64,000 nt of DNA. Origin: Cyathus striatus (Eukaryota; Basidiomycota; Agaricomycetes; Agaricales; Nidulariaceae). Numbering within the stretch: position 1 is the first letter of the stretch; each line of letters begins with the position of its first letter. This document shows positions 44,905 to 57,900 of this stretch, piece after piece. A program made the position numbers and the translations under genes. The notes beneath the pieces were generated by a model. That model was not told the DNA's origin, made no database searches, and saw only the letters and a program-made list of their open reading frames with translations. The stretch spans positions 1,984,001 through 2,048,000 of the forward strand of contig JAOVFP010000022.1 in NCBI GenBank assembly GCA_025738555.1, written 5' to 3'.

Positions 44905-46674
44905 CTTCGGGAATTAATTTAGATGGAGCTGATATCTTCCATTACCAACACCACAAAGAGATTGCATGACCTGTAAATTAATGACCGGTACGAGGCCATG
45001 GGCTGCCGAGGGTAGCGCAGCCCAGGTAGGTTTTGTGATCCAGTGGAGGAAGAAATTTATGGTTTGCTGCCGATTATGGGGTCATACAAGTATGTACCGA
45101 ATTCCAATACTTACAAGTTACGGCTGGAGTATTTATATTTAACGCCGATGTTACTGTAAGGATCAGGCATAAAGCTTAAAGCTGCATGAAGTTACGGTTC
45201 CCGGCCAATTGGGACTTGGAAGGAGGAAAATTAGGATTTGTTTTATTCTTGTGATGGTTACTGGTACCCATCCTAAGATAGTTCGACAGTCTGTCTGTCG
45301 AATAAACAATCCTAGTCATCCTCAGTCATCTCTTGGAAATTCGTACTTATCTGCCACTGTCGGTGTCATTGACTCGATCGGCAGTATCCGCGCGGCGCGA
45401 GCGTCAGGCCGGCGATTCCTATCATTCAACATATACGTACTTACTGCATGGAGAAGCGTAGGAAAACGATAATGGGACAACGTCTCATTAGCATTCTTCG
45501 TGGACGTATGTACTATGTATGTGCTTGCTTCATGTTTATGTATATGCTCAACTACAGAAGCTCCCTGGAACTTACCCTAGCCGAGCGTAAGAACCATATG
45601 CTTCCCAAGCATATCCGTTACCCACCTCTGAAGAGTGAAATTGAATATTTGAATATCAAAGGATCCGGATATCTCGCTAGGTCACGATGGCGTCGTTTCA
45701 TTGTATCGTATCGTCACCTGGCTTCTTTAGGATAAGTTGTGGAAGCCTGTCTGATGACTCACAAGGACTCATTTGCCTTCCTTAAGAATGGAACATTCCA
45801 CGGTTCAATCGTCGAAATCTCGAAAGTGAACAAATCGAAGCAAGAAACGTACTGGTCGGGACAATCACATGTACCTCAATAATCTCAACTTCAAGCTTCA
45901 TCCTTGATTTCGTTATGTATTCAGCCAATCAACGATGGACTGTCTCCAGGAATTCTGATTCAACGACAAAGGTTCAGGCCTCAGGAACGGTGCCATAATT
46001 ATGCATGCTTCTTGTTTTGATGATGCTTCAACAAATATGTAGTTGCCTCATCGGTCGGTAGCTAATCCACAAGAAGTTGGCAGTGGGCTCCAAAATGGCG
46101 GCTCGGAGTAATAATAGACTGGGCTTGCAAACCTTTTTTTGCTGACCAAAAGTTGGAGGTTTTTGACCGGGACTCAACAAGATGGATAGGGGTCCTCCGT
46201 CCACTCGTCTACTATGGCATTCATGCGGTGAAAATGCTGTTTTTGGCCCTTGCTCTCGCTCGACGCTAGCCGATATCGACTAGTTATACGACATCTTGTC
46301 ACAACTACACCTTTACATATGAACATCAATGATGGTTTTCACTGTTCTAGCTAACCTTGATATATGGTCTGCGGATTCCTATTTCGGGTAGCGAAATGCG
46401 ACTGAATCTCTTGAAAAGTTGGAGTGGAATTTAGAGTTTGACTTTGACCCGGTCGTAGGTCCGCTATGTAGGTCCCGTCTACATATTATACGTATCAAGA
46501 ACGTTACGCCTGTCAGGAACTAGCTCCCGAGTTTCATTATCGAAGGGGCGGATATCTTAGAGTCTTGGACACAGGTTCTTTGCCCGTGTGATCTTTGAAG
46601 GACTCGAATAAAAGCATATGAGGAATGTGACCAGCTTCCTACTATCCTAAGACCCTCGCTCTTGCACTACAGTC
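44905..46674. other. Intergenic upstream of the psi-factor oxygenase
   Basis: No gene is supported. A GC-rich hairpin (GGGCTGC at 45000-45006 pairing with GCAGCCC at 45017-45023) is present. Plus-strand frames at 45209-45472 and 45448-45735 have no motif. The last few hundred bases should hold the promoter of the oxygenase; no clear TATA box was seen. Confidence 0.45.
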
Positions 46675-49600
46675 ATGTCTGCCATTAAACCTGCTAAGGC
46701 CGTATCAATGGCCGCCGATGCTATTCACCTATCTTCTCGTCCTTTGCCCGATGCTCCTGATGGGTACTATGACTGGCAAGTCACTGGGGACGAAATCGAG
46801 AGGCGTCAAGGGCACTCATCAGTCACCAATGTGATCAACCGTGTATGTGCTTTCAGGGCTTTGGATTATGAGCCACGGTGTTAACATTTAATAACAGGTT
46901 GATGCATTCAAACGGAAAGGCGGTTTCACAGATCCTGATCCAAGAATAGTCGTATGTTCAAGTAATATCTCCACTATTTTGGATTCTAAGACATACCCAT
47001 ATTCTAGGGAGCCTTTCTTGAGAGCGCTATAAAACCGGAAGCTGTTGACGATCGGAAGGGAGCTGTAAGACAATCACGATATCACTGTTACACTGCTCAT
47101 TATCACATTTATAGTTCCAAACCGGTCTCGATGTCATTGCGAAGATGGATCCCTCAGTTCCCGTGTGGACTAAGCTGAACAATGCCGCTGTTAATCAGTT
47201 GTACAACACTATTCCTCATCCCCCTGCCTCGTACTTGGGCCCTGAGAATGCCTTTCGTCAAGCGGATGGAGGTGGCAATAATCTGGAGAATCCTGATCTT
47301 GGGCGTGCAGGAACTCCTTACGCTAGGAGCGCCCGTGGACAGATGGGGTTGCCAAACACATCTCTTCCTGACCCCGGTCTTATCTTCGATACGATATTGA
47401 AGAGAAAACAAGTGAAATTCTTGGTTCACTATTTAGTAAGAATGATACTTATTTATGTTTATAGTTTAAGAAACACGCAGGCGGGATGTCGAGCATGATT
47501 TTTGCATTTGCATCCCTTGTCACCCATTCTCTTTTCCGTACCCGCTTTGAAAGCAATATGATCTACAATGATGCCAGTTCCTACCTTGACCTTAGCCCAC
47601 TTTATGGCGACAGTGAGTTTCATTTCCATTTTCTATATGGTCTCGTTGAAAGCTTCTTGTAGATGAGGCTGCACAGCATCAAGTCCGCGACAAAGCATCC
47701 GGTCGTGGGCTGCTTTATCCTGATACATTCTCCGAGGAAAGACTTCTGTTCCTTCCTCCGGCATCCAGTGCCCTACTTGTCGTTTTCAGCCGAAATCATA
47801 ACGTAACTGGCTTTGCACGTACTGCGGGTACAGATCTCTGATCCCTCTTTTAGTTCATTGCAGACAAGTTGCTTAAGATTAACGAACGTGGGATGTGGTC
47901 GGATCCCCCTCCAACCGATCCTGAAGCTTGTGCTCGCCAGGACGAACAGATTTTCCAAACAGCAAAGCTTATCAAGTACGTGTTGATATTAACCGGATGA
48001 GTGGTATAATTTAATATTGGAATTGCAGCTGCGGTCATTTCATGAGCTGTATTATGGGTGACTACGTTCCAGGTTTCCTTGGTGTAGCCGAAGGGTGTAA
48101 CTGGAACTTGAGGGTTTTTGATGTAAGTACCTTTACAAGTAAAGGAATCATTTCTCACCGTTATTCTAGTCCATCAAGACGAAGGAATTGACTGTCGAGA
48201 GAGGTCAAGGAAACCATTGCAGCATCGAATTCAATATTCTGTATCGCGTGAGTTGAATCGTCGACTTGCTTTAATGACATTTCTTATACTCTTATAGTGG
48301 CACGCAACTACCGCTGAACAAGACGTAAAAGGGATAGAAGATGTCTTTAATCGTGTTTTCAATGGTAAACCATTTGATCAGGTATGCCTAAATTGTTAAA
48401 GTAACTACGGTGAAGAATAACATGATCACAGTTATCGAGGCAAGACCTTATCCATTTTGGTGCGCAGTTCGCAGAGATTAAGAAAGAAGAACCATATAAC
48501 CGGACTTTTGCTGGGTATGCTGGATTTCTTTCATTTGACTTATGCCGCTAACAGTTCCTTGCAGTCTCAAACGCGGACCCGACGGCAGATTTTCTGATGA
48601 TGACATTGCGAACATCTTGAAAGACGCAACCGAAAGACCTGCTGGCTCCTTTGGAGGTCGCGGTACACCCGGTGTATTGCGCATTGTCGAAATCATGGGC
48701 ATTCAGCAAGCACGCGCTTGGGGAGCATGTACCATGAATGAGTTCCGTCGGTTCCTAGGGCTGAAAGGTTGGTAATTGTCATTTGCGTACCACCTAACAT
48801 AGGCTTACGACAAGATTTATAGAGTTCGAAACGTTCGAGGAATGGAATCCCGATCCTGAGATTGCTGTAATTACAATCATCTTTTAATTATTTGCATTTC
48901 TCTGATAATTGTGATTACAGGGTGCCGCACGCAGGCTTTACGGGCATGTTGACAACCTGGAGCTTTACGTGGGCATCATTAAAAAATAACATCATCCGTT
49001 TCTGACTTGGTTCTATTTGCAGACCGGTCTTCAGGCAGAATCGACGATGCCCCTTTCGGATGGACTTCGCTTTGCGTGTGGTTACACTGTAAGCCTGTTA
49101 TGTTGAAGGAATCCATCATGTTCTTAACTTGTCCATTATAGACGACACGTGGCGTTCTTGGAGATGCTGTTGCCCTAGTTCGAGGCGACAGGTTTAGTAC
49201 TATTGACTTTTCGCGTACGTTATACATCACTTCTGTATTTCGATTTTCATTAATATTTGTTTAGCTGCAAACTATACGACTTGGGGCTTCAAGGATTGCC
49301 AGCGTGACTTGGATAACGGTGGATTTGGAGGCCAACGTAAGTTTTACTCTGCGACTCTCATTAAGCCCACGACTAAACCCCTTTCTATAGTACCTAAACT
49401 ATTTACTCGTACTCTCCCTGATCATTACCCATATGTAAGGTTCAAATGTTAGCGAATATCTATTTCTGCTAACGCATTGCAGAATTCGGTCTACACGACA
49501 TATCCATTCTTCGTTCCTTCCCACATGAAGGAAAGCTTGGATCGACAGGGGACCTCTGATCAGTATACCTTTGACCGTCCCGGAGCTCTCGCGCCGCTGA

Positions 49601-51398
49601 AGATATTGAATACATTCACTGGGATCAAAACCGTGTTTAATGACCCGACGCGTTTCAATGTCATCTATATAAACATTGGTTATGGTTCCATACTTATGTT
49701 TGATGATATAGCGAAGTCAGTGGACAATATCCTTACGCTATATTTCCCTAACATTCTAATCCTACCATAGGCATGATAATGACAAGGCATTGGTAATAAG
49801 GACCTTACCTCACGGAAAGATCTCTATACTAAATACTCCTACTTATACTAGGTACTCCATGCGTTGTTCCCGGATAAGGACGCGCTGACCACCTATACTA
49901 CATGGCTGATCACAGAGTTGAAGAGGCAGCTCAAAGAGAAATCATGGAGGTTCGTGTACTTTACAGTTATGCGATGCAAACATTCATCAATTCCGTATAT
50001 AGGTATACTAACGTGCCAGGAACTTATCTGAACATTGTGGATGTGATAAACATGTCGTTTACTCACTTTTCTGCCAGCAAACTTGCCGGAATCCCACTAA
50101 AGACAAAGGGAAACCCATCGGGCTTATACACCGAGCGTGAAGTGTACGATATGTTGAAAACTTTGGTAGGTTCTCAACTCGTTTATTGTGGAGCATGTAC
50201 TAATGTCACACAACTCAGTTCACGTATGTTATATCGTATTATTTTAGGAAGTAGTATATTCATTCTGTTTATAGGGCTACTTTCCTGGCATTTGATGATC
50301 CAGTGAACAGCTTCGCTGTCCGTTCTGCTTCGGAACGAGCAGGTGCCATTATCGGGCTACTCACTGCTAAGGCGGTGATGGAAGCCGCTCCTAAGACAGT
50401 ACCTGTAGGTAACTCTGTTAGTCAGAGATATGTTACACTGATCCAGTTTAGAATGCCGTTGGACGAGTTGTTGCAACTGCCACCTCATATATATGGCCTG
50501 CAAATGAGAAGCCAAATTACCCTTTCCATAGTGCATTAGCATCAACAGGCCGGCCTCTCGATCAACTCGTCGGTAATATCATCGGAGTAGCAGTGGGTGG
50601 ATGTGTTAATCATGCACAAGGTTCGTTACGACCTTAATTGTCGAACCGCAATCTGGCTAATGTCTTTTTAGGTGCTATTAATGTTGTCGATTTCTACCTC
50701 GACGCGGAACGTGCTACAGAACGAAAACACATCATCCAACTCGCCCATCAAACTGATAAAGCGAGCACTGAAATTCTGCGTGGCTATGTGCGCGAGGCGA
50801 TGCGTACGTAACTCCCCGCTCACTGTCCCCTTAAATTATTCTGATAAATGTATATAGGATTCAAGCCCCAGACTGCAGGCCTATATCGCAAAGCTACAGT
50901 CGATTATTTGATTCCCCAGGGTCCTGGGTTACCGCCAGTGGAAGTGAAGGCAGGAGACCGTATCTGGGCAAGCATAAGAAATGCTCATCGGAATGTAAGC
51001 AATGAATATTGTTGTTTAACTAGAATCTTACATATATTTCACGCTATCCAGCCTCTTGAATTCCCCAATCCTGATCAAGTTGACCCTCGCCGTCCAGTTT
51101 CATCTTATAATCTCAATGGGACTGGCTTCCATCACTGTCCTGGTGAAACATATGCAGTGCAGAGCATTGCTGAAGTCGTGCGGACCGTGTTTTCCCTCCC
51201 CAATATCAGACGTGCACCTGGTCCGGCTGGGAAAGCAAACTGTATCCCAGAAATCATTAACGAGACGGAAACCGACTCATACATTCAAAGAGACGGCACT
51301 CTTGGCCAATGGACCAGTTCTATGCATCTTGTGGTAAGTTGTTCCTTCGGGTAAATTTCGACTGTCTCAAAATGATCATGCTTTAGTACGATGCTTAA
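46675..51398 (+). CDS. ppo: Psi-factor-producing fatty-acid oxygenase (dioxygenase-P450 fusion, Ppo / linoleate diol synthase type)
   Basis: A multi-exon gene beginning MSAIKPAKAVSMAADAIHLS. The N-terminal haem peroxidase/dioxygenase domain has a probable distal His in 'FKKHAGGMSSMIFAFASLV', 'SSYLDLSPLYGD', 'CGHFMSCIMGDYVPGFLGV', and the Tyr-Arg-Trp-His motif 'ILYR|WHATTAEQD' (Tyr radical site and proximal haem His), split by an intron. The C-terminal P450-like domain begins near 'LFTATFLAFDDPVNSF', has ExxR in 'YVREAMRFKPQ' and a haem Cys in 'GTGFHHCPGETYAVQSI', so both halves look catalytic. The last exon ends 'LVYDA' at 51398. The family converts oleic/linoleic acid to 8-hydroperoxides and then diols or other oxylipins that control fungal sporulation and toxin production; it is membrane associated. 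A 5-nt exon (50219-50223) is needed to keep the frame. Confidence 0.92.
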
Positions 51399-54300
51399 AC
51401 GGTCATGTCAACGTAGGGAGGAATTTAAAGACACATGGTTATTTAAATACGTTCTAGGTTGTGTATAATACGCATGGCAATTTGATTATTTTGTTCATTC
51501 TCTTACAATCCAGTTTATGAACTTTGTATTACTCTCATAAACTTGGCTTCAATGGAGCTCACACTGAGTTCATCTAGGTTTTCCATACATTTACGGTTAT
51601 CATGTGTACCGCTGATTACAATTTATATACAGTGTACTACACTCAGTAGGTTAAGTAAAATATTGTATTAAAGTAGGAACATAGGTGATATACGTGGTAT
51701 GTGATACAAACGTTGTCAGGGTCAATGAATGACATCAACGGTGTGGCTTAGCAAGTGGGCATATGCCATAGACAAGTTGGGCTCGTAGCGCCCATCGTGC
51801 CGTTCCCACTTATAATGCACCCTGCCTCGGCTTCAAATGATCTACTCACCATACGCGGATCACGGTCACCAAGCGGACTCGTCCATGGCTGCTCCACCTC
51901 ACACCTCGTGCCGCCCATTACCCATTCCCGCCGTTCCCTTCCGCCCCTGTGCCATTACGGCGGTCTTCCCTTGCTTTTTTCCGTCTTGGCCCGCCGCTGG
52001 ACACCTGCCGACATGCGAGGGTACGGACGGCATTGCGCAGTGGATGGCGCCAGTCTGCCTCTATGTCTTCTTTCGGAATGGGTTTCAAATGGAGAGCCCG
52101 CTTTATTCTGAAGGGGCCTGGCGGTGATGAAGGGGGCCCATGGAATCTCACGTATCAATCCAGATTCGTTTGACCGACGACATAGAAGGGTAGGTAGCCT
52201 AGGGATGTAAGGAGTGTTATGTTGACACTCAACCTTCGTCTCCCCCACAATTTCGCATTCGGCTACTGGACACCGTCACTTCCATATACGTTCAAACCTA
52301 AGGATCAACTGGGAAGAGTGCCAGAACAGAGCTGGAGGCATTGTTGAGCCCTGTTAGCCTCTTCTTGTTTGCTTGTAGGAGGACGCGAACAAGAGAGCTT
52401 TACGACGGAAATCCGGTCTGCGCAGAGAAGAGTCTTGTCAAGTTTCAATGACACAGCAACGAGGGCACATAGGGGGTGGACAGCAGAGGGCGCTATTACG
52501 GATGGGAAGCGATAAGAAGGAGGGCAGCCTGAAAGTATGCGTGGTGTATACGCGTACTTATTGTTACAACACGTCCGAGGACTAGGAGAATGCATTGATG
52601 CGAGTGGTGGGGAGGAAGGAGGCTAGTCGAGGAGGCGTTCAATGATCAGCGTGTTCTCATGCACACGTGATGTACACCGCGCGTCTTTCTATTGTTTACA
52701 GTGAACGCGTTCCAATTCTCACCCCATAGATGAAGTCTGCCCGCGACGATTACTTCCTCAAGACACGGCCGACAAGGACTGCAAGGAGTTGGTTGATGCA
52801 CACAACATCAGATTCCGTGATAAATTCCTATAGGAGAATAGACGAACACCAATTGGATTATTTATGAATATCGATAGCACTGTACGGATATCTACACGTC
52901 CACCCCACTCAGTAGATGGATTAGGCGACTAACTTCAAAATGCTCGGTCAAACAAATATAGGTATGTACTCCTTTAAATTGAATTGTGGCCTTCTATGGA
53001 GTTTCTAGAGATTGTAGATGGAAGCACTTCGTTTAAAACTTTGAGCCGTTCGGCTACTAATTACTTACTGTCTTTCCTGCCCAGGCCATTGTCGACCACG
53101 CAAGAAGGTCAAAAGGTACCTTCCATCATAATCCGCAATATCAACTTCGTGCAAGTTGCATCTACGATGCCAGATGTTCACCTGTTTCCCATCAACACGT
53201 CGCATGCCTGCCTCCCGATATTGAATACTCTCGCAGCACGGTCGACAGCAGTGACGATAAATTGTCACTATTTTGCCAACAGATTTCGTATACGTGAGCT
53301 CCCAGTATGTGCCACAGCTGGGAGAATTCTATCCCGCAACTGCTGGGGAATGTACGTATCTCCGTGAACGTTCTGTATCCACGCGTTAGGAGCCCATGAA
53401 ATCCATCCGAGCGGGACCCAGACGCCAGTAATCCATCGGAGTTGTCACTAACATAGACTGGGTCCAGTACTTCATCTTTGCTCTCAGATTGCCAATGGAT
53501 TGCTATCTTCGAGTAATCATTAGGTACTACAGGAGAAGTTAGTACATCACCTCAATTCAATACATCTTTAATTTCGTCTACTCGAGTCTTCTCCGAGGAT
53601 CTGCTACCACGATTATCACAATGTACTGCTGGCGACATTCTCACTGGAGAAAACATCACAGTTATACGTTGCTGCACCGTGGCCTTGACGTATGCTTAGT
53701 TCATTCACCATAACGAATGTTTATGTCTTTTCTCGGTCTTTTGTGAGGCTTGGGCTCTTCCTGGCTTGATCGATGATCCGAGGATCTGCGTTACATCCGC
53801 GCTTGAGGGACTGGACTTTGTGCAGTACTATTATCAATCAGTAGTTAGTGTTCATCACTGGTTAGTGTTGCCCATATATCTCACCTTCCTGATATCTTCC
53901 CGCCTCAGAATTTAGCATTTGGTTTCTCCTTTTATAAAAAAACACGTCTGCAGTTTTATTTTTCATAAAATAACTCAAATTTCAATGTTATGTTTTAGGA
54001 AGGTTGTCACCCTCGCCGGCTGCGGCAGTACGGAATGCGAAAATCGAGGTCCTTTTAGGGGCGTCTTTGCAGAGTCCAGGTTAGTGTACACGGTGACGAA
54101 GTGCTCACTTCGCGTCGGTTCTCCGTCAAAAGCTATCAACGGAGTTCAAAAGCTCACCTTGTCACCTTGTGGCAACACTAACCAGTGATAGAACACTAAC
54201 ATCTGATTGACGATAGTACACCTACTATACACGCCACGAACACTTGTACAGGTGATCCATTTGGGTCCAGTCCGAAGACCATAGGCACTCTGAAGCTCAA

Positions 54301-54945
54301 AGTGCACTAGTATTATCTCTAATTTTGGTAAACGTTGAAGACAAGTTCGGCGAACCACTACGTTACTAGCTACATAAGATTGAGAAGTATAGAATCATGT
54401 GCTCTATCGCGGAGCATAATGTTGGCATGTACGTAGAGGCTATTACGCTCAAATTACGCCCAACACTTTCATACGAAAGTTGATTACAAGTTGATTACTT
54501 CCGAGTCCCAACAGACTTGGCTTGAAGTCTCAACTTTTCCAATGCCAGGTAAAATTTTGTGGTATGCGATTCATATGCGGTGCCAGCTTGAAAGATTATA
54601 TTAGTTTGCAAGACACTGCTACTCTTAAAGTTGAAATCTGGCACAACTTTATCGGGAGTTTCCCCTTTTGTAATAAGTCCCAGCCCTATTAATACACCAT
54701 CTATCTACGTTCGATGCGATGCGATGTGCCAACCTCCTAATGGACATGCGTTATACCTAATAGTGATCCTTCATAGCCCCCTCAGGTTGATCAAAGTCAG
54801 CCTATAGGTTCATCGAAGTGAGCTAAACTTCTTGATCAGAGTCACTTGGACATTAGTTACATATACGTGTTAAACACTTTAATAATTATAGGCTCGAGTG
54901 AGCCTGATATAAGTCTTCGAACTGGGGCGGGGAACTCCCTCCCAG
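51399..54945. other. Intergenic, no gene identified
   Basis: A 3.5-kb gap. 51755-52250 is richer in GC and open in several overlapping frames on both strands, typical of chance frames. 52727-52830 reads protein-like ('EVCPRRLLPQDTADKDCKEL' then 'VDAHNIRFRDKF', stop) after an AG acceptor, and could be the last exon of an unrecognised gene or a relic. 52984-53367 is an open 127-codon frame without motif. None is strong enough to call. Confidence 0.4.
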
Positions 54946-57900
54946 ATGTCCACTCCCAGCATGGCCGCACTGTCCACACCAGCTCCAGTCGACTCGAGCC
55001 CTTCTCAATCTTTCATTCCTCCCCCTCTAGACGGAAAAATGAAGAATATACTTGAAATTATTACATATCATGTCGAACACAATCCAAACCGTCCTGTTTT
55101 CCAATATGCAGATGACGGTGGGGGTTTGCACTACGTTACTTGGATCCAAATTTCAAGTGCTCTGCACTCGGTTGCACGATTTGTTGAGGATCATTGCAAA
55201 ATTCGTTCTAACTCATCAGAACCTCATATTATAGGAATCCTTGCAAACTTAAGTACTTAACTCTCTGTTGACTAGTACATTGCGATGCCTAATTATGTTT
55301 GAATAGATTCTATCACTTACTTCTGTGTAATCATTGGCATCAACTTGGCCGGATGTGTACCATTTCCAATTTCACCACGCAACTCAGCAGGTGGAATTGC
55401 TTACCTTTTGTCCATGACAAATTGTCGAGCTCTCTTAAGCAGCGAGGATCAGCATACACAAGACCTTTGTATTGCTTCGCTTCAAGTCCTTGATGGTGTA
55501 AAGCTTCCAATTTTTGCTGTGCCCACCTTATCCTCCCTTCTGGAGCCCATATATGATTCTCTCCATTCTAAGCTATTTCATAATGCAGAAAGTGGAAGTT
55601 TGTGCATAATATATCATACCTCGGGGTCCACAGGCCATCCGAAGCCTATTTACCTAACTCATGAAGTCATATTCAAGTGGGGTCTCTCCATAGGTGTGCC
55701 TTCTACCAAAAGAGAGTATAATGGAACTCTAATAACTTTATAATACAGCTTATCAAGACTCAGACATTGACATCAGCACTGAAATTGTCTCTATACATGG
55801 ACTTCCATTTTATCGTGAGTCCACCAATTAATTCTGAAGAGTATGATCATATGATGTGATGATTTTTAGATTCTATGGTATATTCCCTAATGCTTTCATG
55901 CGTAATTGGAAAAAATATCCACTGTGATGACCAGTTATTCTGACACTCCGTTTAGATAATAGCTGGAAGTATAGCTTCCGTATTTGATCCATCTCAAGGC
56001 TTCATGTTTCCAACACCCAAACCTGTATTAGATGCTGCAGTTGCAGCGCAGTCGAACAGGATGTTTACATTTCCTTATTTCCTAGAGGTATGTGTTGACT
56101 TATCTATCTCATTTGATTTGACATATATAAAATGTGATTATAGGAGTGGAGCAAGAACCCTCAACATGTAGAAGCATTGAAAAAATTCAAATCAATTGTA
56201 TGTACATGTGTATATGCAATTTTCTTCACTTTTCTCATCGCTTTAGACGTTTTCTGGAGGACCTATGTCATTTGAAGTGGGTGAGACACTATTTCGTGAA
56301 GGTATCCCTCTCTCGCCTTCATTCGGAACGTAAGTGCTTAGTTGTTTAACTGTTATGATATTCATTCTTGTGTCCTTGATGTAGAACTGAAACTGGTCCA
56401 TTGGCTGTTTCCTTTCGAAGTAATTGTCATTCTTTTGGATGAGTAGAATGACAAGCCATATTTCTCACAATGCTATAGGTGGTCTCCAATCTGCGGGGTG
56501 GAACTGGTTGAAGGTACACATATGATTTAAATCCTTTATTCAATTGCACATTAGATATCGTTCACATATTTTAGAGTCATCCAGGGCTAGACCTAGTGTT
56601 CACTCCTATAGGAGATGGTCTGTACAAGCTTGTAGTCAAGGCAAGCCATGAATTCCTCCTGATGTAGATTCTGCGCGGCTGAATGACTACTAGGAGAATG
56701 AACTCAAGAAGCTCCCTGCCAGTAATACAATGATTGGTGGAGTCCCTGCCTACGATACTGCTGACATAGTCACATGTCACCCCACTGATCCAACATTGTG
56801 GAGAGTGATTGGTCGGCAGGGTATGTACCAGTGTATATTTGGGTAATGTTGCTAACAAAGGAAATAGATACACTGATTGTTCATAGTAGCGGTGTGAGTA
56901 ATAATATCTCGTGTTGTGCTTCTTTATAATATTTTGACTTTCTTGACTTGTAGGAAAAGGTATGGTAGTCGAAAGTACTTATCCCTGGTTGTTTACATTT
57001 TCATGTTATCATTCCAGACTAATCCAATTCCTATTGGTTAGTACGCACGCTCAATTTATCTCTATCATTATACTAATACTCTGTTGTTCCTATAGAAGAG
57101 TGTCTTCAGCAAAACAAGAGAATTGCTTCTGCTATTATGTTCGGAAGAGAACAGCTGCTAGCAGGAGTGATTGTTTTGCCAGAAGAAAGATGTTCATTTG
57201 ACACTGAAAATCCTATTAAAGCGAAAGGATATCTCAATATGATTTGGTAAGATAGTTATGGTAGCTAAATATTCATTTCTTATTCATTCGTAGGGATAGT
57301 GTGCAAGAAGCTAATACGACAGCCCCTACACATTCTCGCATTTTCAAAGAGGTTGGACATCGAGCTTTTCTCCTTATAATTTATCTCACACCAATCACCA
57401 GATGATTATCATTGCTAGTCCGAACAGACCATTTGAGTATACCGATAAAGGCTACCCAAAACGCCATTCAATTCTCAGGGAATATGATGAAGAAATTCAG
57501 AAATTATACAGAAAAGTAAACTCTGGAGCGGCTACTGATGATTTTAGTGTATCAATAAGTGACCGTTCTGATTTGGACACGATCAAACATTTCATTCGTG
57601 CAATAGTTTCATCAAAATTATCACGAACTATTGCGGATGATGATGATATTTTTTCTTATGGCGCAGATAGGTAGGTACTAAGACTCAAAAGAATTAGTAC
57701 ATATTTACTCATAATCTCCATGTTAGCTTATGTGCAATGCTGATCAGAAATACTATTATACACGCACTTTCTGGTAACCGGCCACCCTCAAATACAGAAA
57801 AGACACATCTCTTCCTTTCACCAGATCTCTTACTTGCGCATCCAACTATAAATTCTCTCAGCTCTTATATATTCAACCTCCCTTTGAGGTTAAGACTCAA

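Noticed and set aside
45000..45023. GC-rich hairpin as a transcription terminator or riboswitch
   Set aside because: The 7-bp stem stands alone in a eukaryotic intergenic region with no gene next to it that it could serve.
51755..52595. Overlapping open frames on both strands, up to 118 codons
   Set aside because: They overlap in four frames in a GC-richer patch, have no motif, and look like chance frames.
56630..56710. Frameshift and stop in the adenylation domain of synthetase 2
   Set aside because: It disappears when the 53-bp GC-AG intron 56641-56693 is removed, and the paralogue has the same intron.
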